Part shown: positions 34,292 to 40,058 of the stretch, one piece after another
Layout of the letters: the number at the start of each line of letters is the position of its first letter
How positions within the stretch are numbered: position 1 is the first letter of the stretch
Assembly (NCBI RefSeq): GCF_032854445.1
Contig: NC_088295.1
Coordinates: 45,373,385-45,437,384 of the forward strand
Direction of reading: 5' to 3'
DNA length: 64,000 bases
DNA from: Liolophura sinensis
Taxonomy: Eukaryota; Mollusca; Polyplacophora; Chitonida; Chitonidae
The notes under the pieces: generated by a model
Databases searched by the model: none
What the model was told of the DNA's origin: nothing
The model's input: only the letters and a program-made list of their open reading frames with translations
Translations under genes and position numbers: made by a program

Positions 34292-36024
34292 AATATATGC
34301 TTACAAATCTCCACGTTCTCCACATTTGCCCTTTGGCCATGTATGTATGACAGCTTGTATGGATCAGTTTTCCTCTATGGGAACTGTTCCACAAAGCAAA
34401 TCTATAGGCTAACTCCAATGTAACAATCAGGGTGATATATCCCTGTTAATGATATACGTCTCCATGATATAGTTACAATTAATCTCCCAACACAAAGGTC
34501 CGTAGCTGCACATCTACGCAACCAGTATGTTAGTATGGTCTGTAGTGGAGAGATTTACAAGTTACTTTCATCTCAGCAATTATTGGCTTTTTCGGAAATG
34601 TCCCGGTTGTCATCGTGAACGATTCGTACACACTGCAATCTACGAGAAATATCAATGATAGGTCTATATAATTGTATGCCCAAATGCACATGCACCTGTA
34701 TTGTAAATACAAAAGGGAATATCCGGGAGCCTTGTTGTCCGACCGGGAAGAGGGTTGAAGCTGGAAGTTTTCCTTATAACTCTTGACCAATGAGGCCTAA
34801 GATTAGTATCCAGCTCCCGTGCGCTTAAAGGAGAAGAAAATTTAAATATCAATCAAATACCACTGAAAAAAGTATCCTTTTCCTCGAAGGTGCATGCCAT
34901 AAAAAATTCTAATGTGTACCATAAGTTGATAAATTATAAATAAAGTCAGCGGCAAAATCCGCTGTGGGCGACTCCATTTTGCCTAAGAACTAGTCCTGAA
35001 GTCTTCTGTATTAGGAGGAGAATTGCAGTCGGAAAAGTGCAGTTCGTACATTTCCGGTAGAACTCCTCTTCCCAGAAGGTGGCGAGCAGTACAGTTCGTT
35101 TTCCGCTTAACGATAAGGAAACCGGAATGTTGGATGTAGGTTCCGAGTTTACACGAACAAGCCGGTAGTTTTAACGACTCTCATTGGGTGAGAGGCAACA
35201 CACACCCAGCATAAATTACAGGGTGTTAAAGATGGAGGACGCGATGGACTCAGCGATTTATTCCAGCTTTGCCGTTTCTAGACTTTACGTGTATGGGAAG
35301 GAAAAATCACAAAATTATGTAGCAGGCAGCAGGCACCAGCAGACAGAAAAAAATGTGCTGTTTTCAGCCTACAGTGTCATGTTTTTTAAGTTTTCTTCTC
35401 CTTTAAATTTAATCTAGCGAGAGGCAATGGTTTCCCCTGGTTCAGCTCGTGTTCTTAATTCCCTCCATAAACCTGACTTTTGTGAAGTGCATATTATTAA
35501 AACAACATTCCGTTAATCCAGCGTTAAAACAAATTAAATAAAATTATTAATATATAAATAACAAAAGATAATTAGCCTAATATTTATTTATTTAGGCCTA
35601 TTTACTTATTTAAGCCTATTTATTTATACAGCCTACTGATTTATTAGGCTTATTTATTATTTAATGCTTTTATTTATTTGGAACAACCCCAGTCGTGCCA
35701 TGACTGATCGACTCACCTGAATGACGCGGCGAGCCCCAGCGCCTGAGGAAACGCTGTCGCCGGACCGGCCCCCACGTCTCCCCGTAAACATTCAGTGTTC
35801 CAGGAGTAAGGCTTGATCTGCAGACGGTCAATGGCAGGGGCCGGACCGCCGTGGTCCGCAACCCCTCCCCGAGACATCTGTAGCATCATCTCCTGTAGGG
35901 TAAGCCTGTTCACGAGATCGGCTACTCTGGCGTCCCAGGGTAAGGAGACGTTACGGAAGGGGAAGTCCGAAACGACCGAGCCATAGAGGGAAGAGAGGAG
36001 AGTCGTGGCCAGCACTAGCAGCAT
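22779..36024 (-). CDS. Secreted GH3 beta-D-xylosidase-like glycoside hydrolase, complete, 12 exons
   Basis: Gene-level entry: twelve minus-strand exons splice in phase to 2241 nt, 746 residues plus stop. Residues 1-19 (MLLVLATTLLSSLYGSVVS) form a typical signal peptide, and no other membrane segment is seen, so the enzyme is probably secreted or lysosomal. The GH3 N-terminal barrel carries NTECLRGD, FPQALGLAASF, MRHPLWGRSQETYGEDP, the KHF motif (Lys192-His193) and GYVISDQGA, whose Asp274 aligns with the GH3 nucleophile. The C-terminal alpha/beta sandwich has ESEGNDR (Glu483/Glu485, acid/base candidates) and PLYPFGYGLSYT, followed by a fibronectin-III-like domain (about 620-690). The closest family is the beta-xylosidase/alpha-arabinofuranosidase clade of GH3, so release of xylose or arabinose from plant or algal polysaccharides is likely; the true substrate (xylan or animal glycans) cannot be told from sequence. 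The known catalytic motifs are intact. Confidence 0.93.
22904..23840 (-). other. GH3 intron 11
   Basis: This 937-base intron is bounded by GTATGT and CTACAG on the minus strand. I saw no repeat family or coding sequence in it. Confidence 0.8.
23841..24015 (-). CDS. GH3 exon 11 (fibronectin-III-like domain)
   Basis: It encodes residues 648-705, from VIQVYIRWVNPS to RGFVVEP. The acceptor is GACTTTCCAG and the donor is CCAG/GTATGT on the minus strand. It completes the FN3-like domain that follows the catalytic region in this GH3 subgroup. Confidence 0.92.
24206..24409 (-). CDS. GH3 exon 10 (end of C-terminal sandwich, start of FN3-like domain)
   Basis: It encodes residues 580-647 and is phase 0 at both ends (TTTGCAG/GTACCA and GATGAG/GTAAAC on the minus strand). 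It contains TYRYFTGKPLYPFGYGLSYT, a hallmark segment of GH3 beta-xylosidases, and VVVKNVGTVTGDE at the start of the FN3-like fold. Confidence 0.95.
24455..24727 (+). repeat. Unnamed ~280-bp dispersed repeat, copy 1
   Basis: This stretch matches 41321-41605 along its length. Shared words include GTGATAGCTGG-like, ACCGGTGAAATAA, TTCTATTCTAACTGTT-like, GCACCATGACTTAA, and the nearly identical block from TCTAGAATTACTCAAAATGC to CTGTGTTGTCAT. I see no tRNA-like head, no terminal inverted repeats and no poly-A tail. It lies in GH3 intron 9, antisense to the gene. Confidence 0.75.
24785..24928 (+). mobile_element. 5'-truncated family-B SINE
   Basis: The 3' half of family B runs from CATACGTGGGAAAATCTGCC through CCCGGTTTCCTCCCACTTTA and CTGGCCGCCATCG to AACACCAATCAAAAC. 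It lies in GH3 intron 9 and points toward the oppositely oriented copy at 25071-25291. Confidence 0.85.
25071..25291 (-). mobile_element. Family-B SINE, nearly full length
   Basis: Read on the minus strand it gives the family-B body and tail. On the plus strand the tail is TTTATTTATCTGATTGGTGT, then CACGCCGTACTCAAGAATAT and GACGGCGGCCAGCACTATGG, ending with AGGCTCCGGAGGCCCC. It is tail-to-tail with the copy at 24785-24928 in the same intron. Confidence 0.88.
25610..25821 (-). CDS. GH3 exon 9 (C-terminal sandwich)
   Basis: It encodes residues 509-579, starting with the split Ser codon and NRTPIVLILLNAGPLEI, then EAFFPAQAAGEAIARVL and NPGGRLPYTWYQSLDQ. The acceptor is ATCATACAG and the donor is GATCAG/GTAAAT on the minus strand. 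The segment resembles the conserved core of the GH3 C-terminal domain. Confidence 0.94.
26261..26352. repeat. 31-bp tandem repeat, three copies
   Basis: The unit begins ACGAAATAACTTGTGCACGA and ends AAGACTTGGG. Copies start at 26261, 26292 and 26323, with increasing divergence to the right. It lies in a GH3 intron. Confidence 0.9.
26526..26580. repeat. C-rich ~27-bp direct duplication
   Basis: Two adjacent copies of a unit of the type ACAACACCCCATCCACATCC plus TCCCAG. The strand asymmetry (almost no G) is visible by eye. Confidence 0.75.
27210..27428. mobile_element. Foldback/MITE-like element bounded by TTAA
   Basis: The left arm starts TTAATCTGTTAATTTTAACA and continues AAGTCTGTTGTTTGAGTGA. 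The reverse complement of the right end starts TTAATCTATTAATGTTAACA and continues AAGTCTGTTGTCTGAGTGA. Homology weakens but continues for about 75-80 bases per arm. The outermost four bases on both sides are TTAA, which would fit a piggyBac-type target site, although palindromic ends could also explain this. No transposase is encoded. Confidence 0.7.
27986..28075 (-). CDS. GH3 exon 8 (candidate acid/base segment)
   Basis: This 90-nt exon encodes residues 479-508, including GRSVESEGNDR and DLPGQQAQLLQDAISM. The acceptor is CTTTGACAG and the donor is TCTATGA/GTGAGT on the minus strand. In this clade the E-x-E-x-x-DR motif carries the probable acid/base glutamate, so Glu483 or Glu485 is the candidate. 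Confidence 0.92.
28076..28816 (-). other. GH3 intron 7
   Basis: A 741-base intron, GTAAGC to TTGACAG on the minus strand. I noticed no repeats or coding sequence. Confidence 0.8.
28817..29039 (-). CDS. GH3 exon 7
   Basis: It encodes residues 405-478, from VVGPMANNVGQQFGDYSP to GKDIVFVVLGT. It is phase 0 at the acceptor (AACTACAG/GTAGTC) and phase 1 at the donor (ACAG/GTAAGC). VVGPMAN and DYSP are conserved at the start of the GH3 C-terminal domain. Confidence 0.94.
29040..29763 (-). other. GH3 intron 6
   Basis: A 724-base intron from GTATGT to CTACAG on the minus strand. I see no recognisable element in it. Confidence 0.8.
29764..30017 (-). CDS. GH3 exon 6 (linker between the two GH3 domains)
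   Basis: It encodes residues 320-404, beginning with EQAVSQGKVTMDTVKERV and containing LFYTRMRLGEFDP and SFVLLKNADNFLPM. The acceptor is ATTTTCCAG and the donor is TTGGG/GTATGT on the minus strand. RMRLGEFDP and VLLKN are strong family signatures. Confidence 0.95.
30018..30550 (-). other. GH3 intron 5
   Basis: A 533-base intron from GTAGGA to TTTCCAG on the minus strand. I see no repeat family in it. Confidence 0.8.
30551..30777 (-). CDS. GH3 exon 5 (catalytic nucleophile)
   Basis: It encodes residues 244-319: SINGVPACANHKLL, EEWGFRGYVISDQGAVENI and NAGMNLELSNNL. Asp274 in ISDQGA aligns with the GH3 nucleophile. The acceptor is TATTCCAG and the donor is TTGG/GTAGGA on the minus strand. The open frame continues past the donor, but that part lacks family similarity. 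Confidence 0.95.
31054..31188. repeat. 69-bp tandem duplication
   Basis: Copies begin at 31054 and 31123 with ATCCTTCATATAAG and both contain ATACACGTATATATGGCCTT and ACTTAACCAAATGAATAAAT. The few differences suggest a fairly recent duplication. It lies in GH3 intron 4, possibly within an old SINE tail. Confidence 0.9.
31322..31400 (-). mobile_element. Family-B SINE remnant next to a splice donor
   Basis: On the plus strand it reads TATTTATTTATTTACTCAAG, then AATATTTCACTTATACGGCT, the reversed tail and 3' body of family B. Similarity fades by about 31400. Exon 4 ends at 31409, so almost the whole 5' part of intron 4 is SINE-derived. Confidence 0.6.
31409..31500 (-). CDS. GH3 exon 4
   Basis: This 92-nt exon encodes residues 214-243 plus two bases: VSERDWRLTFLAQFRMCVEA, then GTYNLMCSYN. 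The acceptor is CCACGTAG and the donor is AACAG/GTAGAC on the minus strand. It is too short to show as a clear ORF. I found it by looking for the missing RDW and MCSYN family motifs, and both junctions fit in phase. Confidence 0.93.
31501..32051 (-). other. GH3 intron 3, with (TA)n microsatellite
   Basis: A 551-base intron from GTACGA to ACGTAG on the minus strand. A (TA)n tract of about 66 bases lies at 31883-31948. Confidence 0.85.
31883..31948. repeat. (TA)n microsatellite
   Basis: An uninterrupted TA dinucleotide run of about 33 units. The poly-Tyr/Ile ORF across it is an artefact. Confidence 0.97.
32052..32222 (-). CDS. GH3 exon 3
   Basis: It encodes residues 157-213: ETYGEDPFLSGTLAQHFVYG, ANAGCKHFDVHGGPENVP and SRFSFDSK. 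It is phase 0 on both sides (GGTTACAG/GAGACC and CCAAA/GTACGA on the minus strand). The KHF motif (Lys192-His193) belongs to the GH3 active site. Confidence 0.95.
32553..32712 (-). CDS. GH3 exon 2
   Basis: It encodes residues 103-156: SPSLIQRVAEATSIEVRAKF, GDHKGASCFSPVINIMRHPL and WGRSQ. The acceptor is AATTCTCAG-type (ATTCTCAG/TCCGTC) and the donor is AGTCAG/GTAATG on the minus strand. The frame was recovered from family similarity and fits both neighbours exactly. Confidence 0.93.
33040..33240 (+). mobile_element. Possible degenerate SINE
   Basis: It has a B-box-like GTTCGAATCC followed by GGGATGTTTGTCAGGTAC, a body with CCACTAATAAACCTGCCAAT, and an end resembling GACGTGCGGCGTATAAAATT. The order resembles family-B elements but similarity is low. 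Confidence 0.35.
33895..33977 (+). mobile_element. Family-B SINE 3' fragment with expanded AAAT tail
   Basis: It reads ATTCTCGACTACGGCGTAAA, then ACACCAGTCAAATAAATAAA, followed by about eight more AAAT units. It is the tail of a family-B copy whose simple-repeat end has expanded. Confidence 0.85.
34253..34289. repeat. (CA)n microsatellite
   Basis: About 18 CA units in the first GH3 intron. Confidence 0.97.
35578..35682. repeat. A+T-rich tandem array, about 20-bp units
   Basis: Units of the type GGCCTATTTACTTATTTAAG repeat about five times with substitutions, just inside the first intron and about 35 bases from the exon 1 donor. Confidence 0.75.
35717..36024 (-). CDS. GH3 exon 1 (start codon and signal peptide)
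   Basis: ATG at 36022-36024 on the minus strand opens residues 1-102 plus two bases. The hydrophobic start MLLVLATTLLSSLYGSVVS is a signal peptide, then FPFRNVSLPWDARVADLV and the family motifs NTECLRGD and FPQALGLAASF. The donor is ATTCAG/GTGAGT. The position of the ATG directly before the signal peptide supports this start. Confidence 0.95.
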
Positions 36025-36948
36025 GGTGTAGTTGTTCGTAAAGACAGTGACTGCATGTACGGGTCGAGACAGCGACGGTTAGTGACGATCTAAGGCTGTG
36101 CAAGTGAAGATAGGCTAATACACTTCGAGATAACTCGTGCACATCTGTGGATCATGTACATCTATATCGCTGCAGGCCTATATATTGTAGGCCCGAGTAC
36201 AGATATTCCCCAGATAGGCCTACTTCCGCTTTCATCACATATAGCATGTGACCTTTCAAAGTTTACAGAGGTAAAGCGTGGCAATATTTTTTTTTTAAAG
36301 ACAAGTCTAGTCATACAGTGGATGTGATAGTATAGTGCGTATACAGTGCACGTGGATGTTAGCCCCAAGCTAAGCTGAAGGTGCCCAGCTTCGGTCATAT
36401 AGACTTCGACGTGGACAGTTTGACTAAAAAAAAAACGGCTCGAAGCCTACCTTATTTTTGCTATGCACCAATTCCCTAAAACGCCCGAAATGTCATAGGT
36501 CTAAGCCAGCATTGGTAAACCATCTTTCAACAGTATTCCAATGCAGGCAAGCATACCCGTGATGTCAAGACCTGTAAAACTGCTAATATATATACAATGC
36601 AATAACAAGTACGACACACACAGTCCAATCCATGGAGTGAACAACTGAATTTATGTTAATATATTTGCAATATATGTATAATACATTATGTATGTAGTTT
36701 ATTATTGCGCCGAGCCCATGGTTCATGAGCATATAAACATGTAACATACCGCTTCGTGGTGACGAACAGGAGACATCAACATTTATAACATAACTTATAA
36801 CATGTAGACACAACTGTCAATAAACACATATACGTGTTGCAGTATAGTTAATACACGACTCTAAGACTCTATTAATCTAAAAGATTTTTCAAGAAACAGT
36901 GCCAAGCTTTGTAACAGTTGTACACTAGTTGAAATCTACAAGAGCATC

Positions 36949-37199
36949 CGCATGCTGCTCGAAACTCACAAGACCATCTTCCGCATGCTTCATAAAACTC
37001 ACCAGGCCATAAGCATGCTTAACACAATTCACCAGACCACCGACATTCTTCACACAATTCACCAGACCACCCACATTCTTCACACAATTCACCAGACCAC
37101 CCACATTCTTCACACAATTCACCAGACCACCCACATTCTTCACACAATTCACCAGAGTATCCACATTCTCCACAAAACTTGCCAAACCCTCTGCATGCC
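36949..37199. repeat. 30-bp minisatellite, about eight units
   Basis: The core unit is ACCAGACCACCCACATTCTT plus CACACAATTC. It is near-perfect from about 37021 to 37150 and degenerate on both sides. Thirty bases is a whole number of codons, so frames on both strands stay open (TIHQTTHILH on plus, NCVKNVGGLV on minus). Nothing else suggests translation. Confidence 0.92.
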
Positions 37200-37307
37200 A
37201 CAAGTTCCCGGTACTATTCGGTTAATTGCCACAATACTGTACGGTTGCTGTGAACATGGCCATAGAATATGCTGTATACCCCCATGCTATGAAGTACTGT
37301 ATTTGAT

Positions 37308-37415
37308 TTATTTATTTATATGATTGGTATTTTACGCCGTATTCTTACGCCGTCACTTCTACGACGGCAGCCAGCATTATGATGGGAGGAAATCGGGCGA
37401 ATCCCACGATCATGC
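37308..37415 (-). mobile_element. Truncated family-B SINE
   Basis: On the plus strand: TTTATTTATATGATTGGTAT, TTTACGCCGTATTCTTACGC, then ACGACGGCAGCCAGCATTAT. A small internal duplication of TACGCCGT is visible. The head is missing. Confidence 0.8.
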
Positions 37416-38142
37416 TCAGTGTAAAGAATCAAATACAAAGCAATCCCATACGGTAATGAGCCGAAAGGTCTCCATGCAGTACTACATGTTTACTGTGATT
37501 CTCCACAGCGAGAGGCCAAATGGTACTGTGCAACAAACGTACCGTATTGTACGCAATCGCTTAGTCCCGGGCGCCGGTCACAAACTACCACGTGGTTGTT
37601 TTGCGGAACCACGTGGCTTATAATTGTGTATATACCGTGTTGCAATGTCGTAGCGACCTGAAATTGACACAAATAGAGAATCGCGTGAGCAGCTGCTGTA
37701 CAGTATATTGCGCTGTTTTTTTTAAAGACGTGCTTATGTCCATGCTAGTCTCCTGTCTTGTCTCTTATGGCAAATAAAAAAAGACCACTTTCACTAGTAT
37801 AATATTAGATATTCTAGTATAATGTTAAATGAGTAACACTGTTTTTACAGTATTTACATTTTGTATTTATTTTCTTGGGCAAATACTTGGCCTATGGCGT
37901 ATAAACTTGAGCTATCTGACAAAAAAGAACAAATACAAAAAAGAAAAAAGAAAGAAAAAAAAGCTACATAAAATATGATCTTATGTCCATTAATTCTTCC
38001 AGGCCATAATATAGTGTCATTTTCAAGTAATAAATTAACTAAATGGACACGATATTTGTTTTAGCTGTTCTTTGTAATTTTTCATGCAATCTATTGCACT
38101 TGTATGTAGGCCTAATGAAGACTGAATTAACTGATTGGATTT

Positions 38143-38402
38143 TTTTTTTTTTTTTTTTTTTGATTGGTGTTTTACGCCGTACTCAAGAATATTTCACTTA
38201 TACGACGGCGGCCAGCATTATGGTGAGTGGAAACCCGGGGGAAACCCACGACCATCCGCAGGTATCTGCCAGACCTTCCCACATACGGCCGGAGAGAAAG
38301 CCAGCATGAGCTGGACTTGAACTCACAGCGACTGCATTGGTGAGAGACTCCTGGGTCATTACGCTGCACTAGCGCGCTAACCAACTGAGCCACGGAGGCC
38401 CC
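38143..38402 (-). mobile_element. Full-length family-B SINE with perfect 15-bp target-site duplication
   Basis: On the minus strand the element starts GGGGCCTCCGTGGCTCAGTT, with a tRNA-like head (TTAGCGCGCTAGTGCAGCGT and B-box-like GTGAGTTCAAGTCC). It continues through CCAGCTCATGCTGGC and ATAATGCTGGCCGCCGTCGT and ends in a long A run (plus-strand T run). TAACTGATTGGATTT occurs at 38128-38142 and again at 38403-38417. The intact duplication suggests a recent insertion. Confidence 0.93.
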
Positions 38403-39450
38403 TAACTGATTGGATTTATGACTGTTTATTCAATGTGGAAAATTTGTTGTCGACACATGCCTTATGCTTCCTGATTAAGCGATTTTTTTTCCACAAATAT
38501 TCAAGACCTTAAACTTTCTGACAGATATGTGGAAAGGTAGATGACTTTCTTACCATAGCTTGTTAGAACACGGGAGGTAACAAAGGCTCAGGTTAATACG
38601 TATATTTGGATCCTCGAAGGTTGTAGGTTTCCTGCGGCGCAATGGGTGTAAGTCCCAAGGGCGGGGAAATCATAATAAATAGCAGGATTTGGAAGAAGTA
38701 GCTTACGCATGTAGCTAGGAAGTGGATATTAAGGTTCGTTTTGAATATTTTACTGCCACAATGTATGTGTTTCTTACGGATACGGTAACTGCGAGTTGTG
38801 TGTATCGAATATTGCTCACTCAGTAACCCACATCATCAACAAACGATATCTGCCGTAAAAACGCTTCTTCCAGTTTAAAGAAGTTCAGAATAGTTGACCT
38901 GCACATGTAATCAGATGATTGGAGAGTTTCAAGCCAAGAAAATGTAACAATAACGTAAAACTAACCAAGATGAAAAGAAAATGCTGCTGTAAAATTCTTT
39001 AAATTCGTTTTGATTAACATCTCTTAATCCCAGGTCTGATCTCCATGTCTTTTATTCCGGGGTGAAAACTACGTACCTCTCAGTGAAAACCACAAACGCC
39101 TAGAATAAGCCTAAACTACCATAAATTTGGTCCTGAGGTAAACGATAAAGCCAAATTGCCAAGGAATCGGTGCCATTCAGTCTGTTGTTCCATTATGGCA
39201 ACGTGCCACTGTCTAAGACCAATGTTTCCAAACAACCAAAATATTACTTTTGGTGCTGAAACTTCTACTTTCCAGTAGGATAGGCCTGTTTCCTATCTTT
39301 CAGACAAACCTGAAAAACTTTTCTAGGATGAACAAAACTCAAGATCAGAGACAATCTGCAACTTAATTATGGAAAAAATTTTAGGTCATTTACAGTGTAA
39401 ACATGTTTACAGACATATATCTGTAATTTCCTATGTTTTTTTTGTAACAG

Positions 39451-39600
39451 GTTTTGGGAGAGATCTGGAAATGTAGGGAAATGTAGGGACAAGCAACCAG
39501 GTGTAGACACTGTAAAAGTAGGACGAGTGAGCAGAAAGTGGTGACAAAGCTGCAAAACTGGGAGGTGAGCAGGAGGTGTAGGCACAACTGCAGAAATAAG
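39451..39600 (+). other. GTF2E1: Possible GTF2E1 5' untranslated exon segment
   Basis: TTTTTTTTGTAACAG ending at 39450 resembles a splice acceptor, so the first coding exon may begin at 39451 with an upstream non-coding exon elsewhere. The segment is made of imperfect repeats, including GTGAGC at 39527 and 39565. An in-frame ATG at 39538 would add 21 residues. Confidence 0.35.
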
Positions 39601-40058
39601 ATGAGTGAGCAAGAGGTGCAGACAGAGGTGCCCGGGGCCCTCAAGAGACTGGCTCGTTATATCGTCAGGGGCTTCTATGGCCCCGAACATGCGGTTATTA
39701 TAGACATGCTGGTGAGAAATCCATGCGTGAAGGAAGATGACCTGATGGAGCTTCTGAAACTAGAACGTAAACAGTTACGTGCTTCCTTGAACACGCTGAA
39801 AATGGACCGCTTTATCAAGTCACGCATGAAGATAGAGACGGCAGAAGATGGGAAAAACTCCAAACACAACTATTACTTCATAAACTATAAGATATTTGTG
39901 AATGTGGTCAAGTATAAACTGGATCATATGCGGCGGAAGATTGAGCTTGAGGAAAGAGACAACACAAGCCGAGCATCGTTTAAATGTCCATCATGTGAAA
40001 AGACATTTACAGATTTGGAGGCAGATCAGCTGTATGATCCGATGACAGGTTCATTTTG
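39601..40058 (+). CDS. GTF2E1: GTF2E1 exon 1 (winged helix and first half of zinc ribbon)
   Basis: It encodes residues 1-152 plus two bases, with donor TTTTG/GTGAGA. I chose ATG 39601 over the in-frame ATG at 39538 because similarity to other TFIIE alpha proteins begins at 39601 and the added residues are repeat-derived. It carries the first zinc pair, Cys129 and Cys132. Confidence 0.95.

Larger units (their letters stand above)
32713..35716 (-). other. GH3 intron 1 (3.0 kb)
   Basis: It contains a possible SINE remnant (33040-33240), a family-B SINE tail with an AAAT run (33895-33977), a (CA)n microsatellite (34253-34289) and an A+T-rich TATTTATTTA tandem array (35578-35682). I recognise no coding sequence. 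Confidence 0.8.
36025..39600. other. Divergent spacer between the GH3 gene and GTF2E1
   Basis: The promoters of both genes should lie here, but I cannot place a TATA box or start site with confidence. The stretch contains a 30-bp minisatellite (36949-37199), a truncated SINE (37308-37415), a young full-length SINE (38143-38402) and degenerate ~39-bp repeats just before the GTF2E1 start. No gene is recognised. Confidence 0.7.

Noticed and set aside
36949-37199. CRISPR array
   Set aside because: The units are contiguous with no unique spacers, and this is animal DNA.
36925-37203. Protein-coding gene of ten-residue repeats
   Set aside because: Open frames on both strands follow from a 30-bp repeat. 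No signal peptide, splice sites or non-repeat coding sequence supports it.
39538-39600. Upstream in-frame ATG as the GTF2E1 start
   Set aside because: The added 21 residues are repeat-derived and have no counterpart in other TFIIE alpha proteins. Similarity starts at the ATG at 39601.
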